NCBI GenBank assembly: GCA_910573755.1
Contig: CAJTBO010000003.1
Location: 1 to 64,000 of the forward strand
Length of the DNA: 64,000 bases
DNA from: Lachnospiraceae bacterium
Lineage (GTDB): Bacteria > Bacillota > Clostridia > Lachnospirales > Lachnospiraceae
Direction: 5' to 3'
Position 1 is the stretch's first letter, and every line of letters begins with the position of its first letter. The notes below the pieces were generated by a model. That model did not search any database. It was not told the origin of the DNA and was given only the letters and a program-made list of their open reading frames with translations. Shown here in pieces: positions 8,582 to 16,200 of the stretch. Position numbers and translations under genes: made by a program.

Positions 8582-9451
8582 CTAATTACTTATTTTAGCT
8601 CCATCTAACAATTCCTGTAATGATCTGCAGTAAGTTCCATCAGGAAGAGTTTTGCCCAACTGAGAACTATGTAAGTATTTAATCGGTACTCTATCATAAC
8701 CCAATTGACGAAATGCTTCTAGTCTATGATGCCCATCAACTACTAATGCTTGCCCATCATGCACTCTTATTTTAATTGGCGGAACTGAATTGGGACCACT
8801 TTGTGCAATTGTCTCCTTTATTGACGAAACATTCTCTACATAAGTATAAGATTGTGTCTTTTGCAATTTATTAATATCATAACTATTACCATTTATTTGG
8901 GCAGATGGATTTGTTGTTGCACCCTTAGCAAAAATACTATTTTTCTCATATCTCGCAATTTCCGACGCATTAATCTCACTCTCCATATTAAAACTACGGA
9001 AAGTTGCTGTTCCGGCACTTGCTATCAGGGTAGTCAGCATCTCCATCTCATAGTACAGGTCTACATTTCCGGTAAACATGGTATCGCGGAGAGGGTTAAA
9101 GGATGCTTTGCTGCTTCCCCACATGCCGTAGCGCAGATCCTGATATGCCTCCATCATATCCGCGGCCCCAAAGGCAAAAGCTGCGCTCCCCGCCACAAAG
9201 GTTCCCAGTGTGACTATAGCGGTGCCTGCCGATAAAGTTCCTGCCAGCAGCCCCGCCAATGCCGACAGTGCCGCTCCGCCGGTTACAACCACCGCCGTTA
9301 TGCCGATCGCCAGCACCACTGCGGCGCTCGCTGCTTTCAGGGCGCCAACTCCGATACGACCCCAGTCGATATTATCCGCAAATTCGGCCAGTTTCCCCTT
9401 CCAGTCCCGGAAGCTTGACTGCATCTGCTCCGCCAGCTTATTCATGTCCAC
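8582..9451 (-). CDS. Truncated Rhs module 2 with ParB-like nuclease tip
   Basis: 289 residues from the first ATG. Rhs similarity extends in frame to about 9523 (CFSNPTTFYDPTGLAGFSPF) and is then cut by an in-frame TAA, so only the last core residues remain. The hydrophobic pre-toxin segment (about 35-120) leads to FNMESEINASE. The tip contains PIKIRVHDGQALVVDGHHRL (225-244) followed by EAFRQLGYDRVPI, a clear ParB N-terminal/sulfiredoxin-like fold signature with the DGHHR motif at 239-243. ParB-type tips of polymorphic toxins are regarded as nucleases or NTP-dependent enzymes. A candidate immunity gene follows. This is the shortest rhs remnant of the array and is almost certainly not expressed alone. 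Confidence 0.8.
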   Translation of the reverse strand: MDMNKLAEQMQSSFRDWKGKLAEFADNIDWGRIGVGALKAASAAVVLAIGITAVVVTGGAALSALAGLLAGTLSAGTAIVTLGTFVAGSAAFAFGAADMMEAYQDLRYGMWGSSKASFNPLRDTMFTGNVDLYYEMEMLTTLIASAGTATFRSFNMESEINASEIARYEKNSIFAKGATTNPSAQINGNSYDINKLQKTQSYTYVENVSSIKETIAQSGPNSVPPIKIRVHDGQALVVDGHHRLEAFRQLGYDRVPIKYLHSSQLGKTLPDGTYCRSLQELLDGAKISN

Positions 9452-9523
9452 GCATCCGCTGAAAGGTGAAAATCCCGCCAGTCCGGTCGGATCATAGAAG
9501 GTCGTCGGATTGCTGAAACAGTT
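8968..9523 (-). repeat. Rhs core end plus pre-toxin repeat, copy 2
   Basis: Near-identical to 10620-11176 of the full-length gene. It begins mid-core at the TGTTTCAGC codons (CFS). Upstream sequence is unrelated and contains a stop, which marks a recombination junction at about 9523. Confidence 0.85.
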
Positions 9524-9794
9524 TGTAGGCTTTTAATCACTACCGTAAACCTTTCTTTTTAGTTTACAATATCGTTCGCATCTTCGTCAGAATTTTCTTT
9601 ATCAAAATACAGCTACTCTAACGCCTTACCGCTATTGTAGCTGTACTTTGTCAGGTACGTTTCTTTCTCAATTTTGAAAAAATACTATCAACTGCATGCT
9701 TTTCTCTATCATTGTTTTATCCTTTTCGCATCCAGTTTTTTTCCAAAATTTATCAATCTCTTTAATAGATACTGTTAGAGTTTTTACTATCCAA
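9524..9794 (-). other. Intermodule spacer with hairpin and possible coding remnant
   Basis: This spacer follows the immunity gene of the full-length rhs. Right after that stop, one minus-strand frame (about 9803 to 9675) encodes a start-less protein-like stretch with IDKFWKKTGCEKDKTMIEKS, which may be a decayed gene end. A hairpin with TACAGCTAC (9608-9616) and GTAGCTGTA (9637-9645), followed on the minus strand by TTTTG, is a candidate terminator. A small GTAAAC/GTTTAC repeat lies near 9545-9565. I see no intact gene. Confidence 0.4.
9608..9645 (-). terminator. Candidate terminator after the expressed rhs/immunity pair
   Basis: A 9-bp perfect stem with a 20-nt loop, followed by TTTT on the minus strand. 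It lies between the main immunity gene and truncated module 2, so the downstream cassettes would not be read from the rhs promoter. Confidence 0.5.
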
Positions 9795-10202
9795 TTAAAG
9801 ATGCTTTACCCAGTTCATTTCACAAAAATTAATTACGTCCTCTTTAAAATCATCAAAATTAAACTGTCCTTTTTTAGAAATAACTTTAACAGATTTTAAT
9901 ATATTATCAATAATTAAGCTTTTCTTTTTTTTAATATCCGATTGTATATACTCATCAAAAGAAATGTGAAGGCTTACTGTTGCAACTCTAAATTTTAGAT
10001 CACATTTCTTTACTTCTTTCCATAGACCTTTATCAATATCATTTTTAGGAGCTATTATTGGAACTACACCCACTATATCGATAATATTGCTATATTTTTT
10101 TTCTTTTACAAAATCTGATAATTCTCTACACATCCAATACACTTCATCATCTATTCCATAAATATTTGTGTAATATGCAGGTGAATTAATATTCAAAACC
10201 AT
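9795..10202 (-). CDS. Immunity protein of the full-length Rhs toxin
   Basis: 135 residues, small, cytosolic, Lys/Ile-rich. It starts one base after the Rhs stop codon, the tight coupling usual for toxin-immunity pairs. Visible stretches include GIDDEVYWMCRELSDFVKEK and VATVSLHISFDEYI. I do not recognise the family with certainty. Its low GC content differs from the rhs gene. The immunity role is inferred from position. It should bind and block the GIY-YIG/URI-like tip encoded at the end of the preceding gene, protecting the producer and its siblings. Confidence 0.7.
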   Translation of the reverse strand: MVLNINSPAYYTNIYGIDDEVYWMCRELSDFVKEKKYSNIIDIVGVVPIIAPKNDIDKGLWKEVKKCDLKFRVATVSLHISFDEYIQSDIKKKKSLIIDNILKSVKVISKKGQFNFDDFKEDVINFCEMNWVKHL

Positions 10203-10203
10203 T

Positions 10204-13200
10204 TTAGTTACCTCCTATATTTAATGGTGGATATTCACCATACTTATATTTATAATAATTATTCATATCAATTTGCCAATAATGAATATCTGCTTTACTT
10301 CCTTGCTCTAATATAACCATCTTGGCATTATTATCATTCAAATAATTTTGTGAATATCTGTTTTCAGGATTTAAAGATTCTCCAAATTTAAGAATTTCCT
10401 TCGTGTTTTTATCAACTAATACATATCCATAATTTGTTCTGGGGTCGGACAGCGAATTTCCATGACTTCCTGTTGACACCTTAGCAAGAGAATCAATTCC
10501 CACCTCTGAATTTAACGCAAACTGCCCATTAGGTCTATGCCATCTTCCATTTGCATCTTGATAATATCCAGAAGGTATACCACCCTCAAAAGATCCACCA
10601 TTCCCCGCCATCTTCGACGCTTCAATCTCACTCTCCATATTAAAACTGCGGAAAGTAGCTGTTCCGGCACTTGCTATCAGGGTCGTCAGCATCTCCAGTC
10701 CATAGTACAGGTCTTCATTTCCGGTAAACATGGTATCGCGGATAGGGTTAAAGGATGCCCTGCTGCTTCCCACTGTCCCATAGCCCACATCCTGCGCCGC
10801 CTCCAGTATATCCGCAAACCCAAAGGCAACTGCTGCACTTCCGGCTGCAAACGTCCCGACTGTGACTATGGCAGTACCCGCCGATACGGTTCCTGCAAAC
10901 AGCCCCAGCACTGCCGGCAGTGCCGTTCCTCCGGTTGCAACCACAGCCGCTGCGCCGATTGCCAACACTGCCAATGCACTCCCGGTTTTCAGAAGCCCCA
11001 TTCCGACGCGGTTCCAGTCAACATTATCCACGAATCCGGATACTTTCCCTTTCAGGTCCCGGAAGCCTGACTGCATCTGCTCCGCCAGCTTATTCATGTC
11101 CACGCATCCGCTGAAAGGTGAAAATCCCGCCAGTCCGGTCGGATCATAGAAGGTCGTCGGATTGCTGAAACAGTACTGATACCAGTTCCCACCGTCCTTC
11201 ACCGGGTCCACCGCAAGCCAGGTACGGTTATTCGCATCGTAGAACCTCGCCTCCGCGAAATAAATATCCAGTGTCGTATCGTAGATATGGCCGGTAAAGG
11301 TAGCAAAGACATAGTTCCCGTGGTCGTTATTCAACAGCTTGTTCGGGCTTTCCGGCATCCCCCACGCGTCGTAGGTCAGCTCCGCAAAGCTCTGTCCGTT
11401 CGCCTTCGTGTAATACCGGGTATTGCCCATCACATCTTCGTGGACATACAGCGTCCTCTCCCAGTTCCCCTTATCCGTGAACTGTTCGATCCTCTCGCTC
11501 CCCGCATACACATGCTTCTGCTCATACTCTAACTGCCCGTTCCCTTCGGCGAATACCATCAGGTCATCGTTCTCAAAGCTGGTATAATCGATCACGTAAT
11601 CGCGGGCGTATACTTTCCCGGCGTGGGTGGTATGGGTATTATTGACGCGTAAGCCTAATCCGTTGTAGGTGTAGGCGGATTTATCACCCTTCCAGTTGGT
11701 GCCTTCCACCATGCGGTTCGTCTCGTCGTACACGTAAGAGCGGCTTGCCTTTTTCCCGGTCTCCGCTGTACGGTTACCCCGCTTATCATAGGTATAATTA
11801 TAAGATTCGTTGCCCTCCTTTTTCTTTGTCAGCTGGTTTAATTCGTTATACTGATAGTCTACCACTTTGTTTTTGGTCTTTTCAAGTACCAGATTTCCCA
11901 GCGTGTCGTAGATATAGGTGGTTGTCGTCCCGGCGATATTGCTGCTGGTCATGCGGTTTAAGCTGTCGTAACCGTATTTATGGGTTCCTTTATTCGCCTT
12001 GTTTGCCTTCTTATCCGTGCTGTCCTCGGTGCCCGGGTTATCCGGTTTTACAGGTTTGTTCGGGTTATCCGGCTTTTCTCCCTTCTCCCCGCGGTTTAAC
12101 CCCGGAGGCGTGTTGCCGCCCGGATTGACGATAGTTCCGTCCTCCTCCTCGGTCTGTCCCGGAGGCACCTGTCCGTTGCCGTCCCCGTTTCCTTCGATGG
12201 AAGCGTCATCTTTCACCGTATTTAAGAGCTCCATATTGGTCTCCTGTGCGGTGTCCGACTGGTTCTTTAATACGATGCCTGCCGCAGTATCCGCTGTCGG
12301 ATCGGGCAGTTCCGGTCTGTTTACAACGGAAACGATGGTGCTCAATTTCTCCGTATCCACGGAAGGGCTCTCCACTGCAGGCGCTTCCGCGGAGGCAGTA
12401 CCAGTGCTGTTTTTCCCATTGCCCTTGTTGTCGGAATTTCCGGAATTCCCGTTTCCACTGCTGCTTCCGCTCTGGCCATGGTTATACTGCATCTCACTTA
12501 AGCGGTTTCCTTCCGCATCCCAGCTGTAAGTGGTCTTGAACAGCTTCTTCCCGCCGATGTTGTACTCATCCATCTCGATGATCCGGTCGCACGCATCATA
12601 GAAATAATACGCCGTCTCATAGTTCGGATATTCCTTGAAGGTCTTGTTGCCGTTGCCGTCGTAGGCGAACTTTGTGATGCCGCCGTCGAAGTCCTTCATC
12701 TCCACGATCTGGTTTTCTTTATCGTAATAATAATCCACCTGAGTTCCGTCGGGATAGCCCTGCACTGTCTTGTTTCCTACATTATCCCAGCCGTAGGCGG
12801 TCTTCCTGCCGTTATGGTCCGTCACCTCCGTCACGCGGTTTAAGAGGTCCCTGCCGATGGATGTCTTTCCGTTCCAGTCCTCCATCTCGATCAGTTCCCC
12901 TGTGCCGTTATAGAGATAGGAGACAGATTTTGCATCATTATAGTTAATGTTTTTCACCAGATTGACGGGACTGTATTCATACTCCGTCACATAGCCGTCC
13001 TCATCGGTCTTCCTGATCAGGTTGCCGTTGCCGTCGTAGACGAAAGCTTTCCCGTCTCCTTTGGCGTTGACTTCCGTTTTGATAAGCCCCCTGTGGTCGT
13101 AAGTGTATAGCGTCTCCTGGTATTCATCTACCTTGTGGGCAGTATCTATACGGTGCATCTTTATCTTCGTCAGGCGGTCCATGGAATCATAAGTGAACTC

Positions 13201-16200
13201 GCTGCCTGTCCCGGCGGCGTCCACTGTCTTCACGATATTTCCGTTGCCGTCCAGTGTATATTTCGTAGTGTTCCCGTTCCGGTCCGTCACCGCCGTGATC
13301 CTGCTGTCCTTGTCGTAGGTAAAGGATTTTTTATTGCCCTTCGGATCGGTCTCACTGGTGACGCGGTTTAAGGCGTCATAGGTGTAAGTATAGGTCTCCC
13401 CGTTCCGGTTCGTGACGCTGGTGCGGTTGTCGTTGGCATCGTAAGTGTAGGTCTCCGTGAAGCCGCGGCCGTCCTTATATTTTTTCAGGTTTCCTTTGAA
13501 ATCGTACTCGTATTCCCGTCTTACGCCGTTCTCATCCGTCACGGCAGTGACGCGGTCCATGGGATCGTACTCAAAATATTTATAGTGCCCGAGGGCGTCT
13601 TTGACGCCGGTCGTCCTTCCTTTGGCGTCATACTCGTATTCCGTCACGGCGCCGTCCTCATTCACCGCTTTGACAATGCGCCCCAGAGCGTCGTAGGTGA
13701 GCGAAATTTCTCCGCCCTCCTCGTTGACGGAAGATACCATGCGGTTTAAGGCGTCATACTCCGCGCTGCGGCTGTTCCCTCTGGGATCGGTCACTTTCAC
13801 AAGGTTCCCGTTCTCATCGTAGGCGTACAGGGTGGTATATCCCTCCCCGTCCGTGTAGGAGATGAGCTGGTCATTCAGATCGTAAACATACTGCTCCACC
13901 CCGCCGTCCGGGTTTTCCACAGATACCACGTTTCCGTTGGCGTCGTAAGTGTATCCTGTCCGGTTCCCGTTGGCGTCGGTGGCGGATACCGGGCGGTTGT
14001 CCTTATCATAGCCGTAGCTCAGGCTGTGCCCCTCCGCGTCCACGATCCGGATCAGGTTGTCGTTCTTATCGTAGGTGTAGGTGATGACGCCCTCCATCGC
14101 GTCCGTCACGCTCTCCACCATGCCGGTCGGCGTATAGGTGTAGGCGGTAACGCCGCCCAGGGGATCCGTCTCTGTCAGGAGCAGGTTGTTTTTGTCATAC
14201 GTATAGCTGTATGTTTTTCCCCGCTCATTGGTCATACTAAGCACGCTGCCGTTTTTATTGTAGACATACTTCACATAGGTATTGTCTTCATTGTAGCGCC
14301 TTATGACGCGCCCCATCTTATCGTATACGTAGCGCACCTTATGGGTGTTTCCCTCTCCCGCCAGCTCGTTCGCCGCCGTGGTAGTCTGCCCGGCCGCGTC
14401 ATATACGGTGGAGGTTTTTCCGCCCAGCGCATTGGTGACGGATACCACCTGCCCCAGGGCGTCGTATTCATATACCGTGGTGCCGCCCAGCGCGTCCGTG
14501 ATCTTCGTCAGGCGGTTGTTTTTATCGTAGGTGTAGCTTGTGGTATTGCCCCTGCGGTCGGTGACGCCGGTGCAGTTGCCGTTTTCATCGTAGGTATAGC
14601 TCTCCCCATGCCCCAGCGCATCCGTCAGCACGGTCCGGTTATCCGTCTCATCGTAAGTGCCGGTGTAGGTTCCTCCCGTGGGGCGGGTAACCTTTGTCAG
14701 GTTGCCGTTCTCATCGTAGGCGTAGGAGGTGACGCCGCCCTCCGCATCCGTCACGGAAGAAAGGCGGTTTAATTTATCGTATGTATAAACCGTCTTATTC
14801 TTTCTGCCGTCCGTCACGGAAGTGACATGGTTGTTCCCGTCATAGGCGTAGGCTGTCACGCTGCCTTTCTGGTTCGTCACCGCCGCCAGCTGCCCGCCTG
14901 CGGTGTAGGTGTAGGCGATAACCCCTCCTTCCGGATCGGTGACGGAAGCAAGGCGGTTCATTCTATCGTAGGTATAAACGGTCGCGTTGCCGCGCTCGTC
15001 GGTGACGCAGAGCACGTTGCCATTTGCATCGTAAGTGTAGCTGCGCTCTGTCCCGTCCGGGTTTACCTGCTTTGTGATCCTGCCGAGGGCGTCATACTCA
15101 TAGCCTGTTGTCTGCCCGAGGCCGTCCGACGCACTGAGGGCGTTGCCGTCCGCGTCATAGGAGATGCTTCCCTCCGCTCCGTTGGCGTCTGTTACACTGA
15201 CGAGCTGCCCGAGGGCATCATAGGTGAAAACGGTGGTGCCGCCCTCCGGATCGACGCTCTTTGTCAGCTTATTTTCCGCGTCGTAAGTATAAGTTGTCGT
15301 ATTTCCCCTCGCATCCGTCACGGAGGTCAGATTGCCGTTTGCGTCATAGCCGTAGGAGACAGCGTTTCCTTTCGCGTCCGTCTCCTTTACAATGCGCCCC
15401 ATGGCGTCGCGCTCGTAGGATGTCGTCATCCCCCGCTCATTTGTCTCACTGACGGAAAGGTCCATGGAATCGTATGCCGTGGAGAATGTATTCCCGTAAG
15501 GATCTGTCTCCACCGTCAGGTTGCCGTTCGCATCGTAGTTGAAAGAGGTGGTGTTGCCGTTGCCGTCTGTCCGGCTGGTCATCCGCCCCATCGCGTCATA
15601 GGTATAAGAAATCTTATGCCCGTCCGCATCGGTCTCCGATATCCGGTTTCCCCGTCCGTCGTAGGTGTAGACAGTCTCCGCGCCGGCCGCATCGGTCATG
15701 CTGATCAGGTCATTGACCGCATTGTAAGCATACAGGGTTTTATTCCCCTGCCAGTCGGAAACGGAGGTTTCGTAGCCGTTGCCGTTGTATTCATATTCCT
15801 TCACATTCCCCAGCGGATCTGTCTCGCTCATCAGTTTCCCGGCATCCGAATACTGATAGGTGTAGGTATGCCCGAGCGGTGTCGTCCGGCTGGTCATGCA
15901 GCCCGATCCGTCATAGGTGAAAGTGCTGGTATTCCCCAGCGGATCCGTCATGGAGATGACATTTCCCTGGCTGTCGCAGACATAGGTGGTAGTATTTCCC
16001 AGCATGTCCACACTGGACGCCAGATGCCCCTCATCGTCATACGTATAGGTGGTCACGCCGCCGTTTTCATCCGTGGCACTTGTCAGGTTGCCGTCCCCGT
16101 CATAGGTTTTACTTACAGCAGTCCCGTCCTTCTGCACCGTCCGGGTTTTCTGCCCCCAGTTTCCGTAGGTATATTGTTCCGTCGTTCCGTTGGGATAAGT

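Noticed and set aside
15261-15452. Small Arg/Ser-rich plus-strand open frame inside the rhs gene
   Set aside because: It is antisense to coding YD repeats and its composition only reflects the opposite strand.
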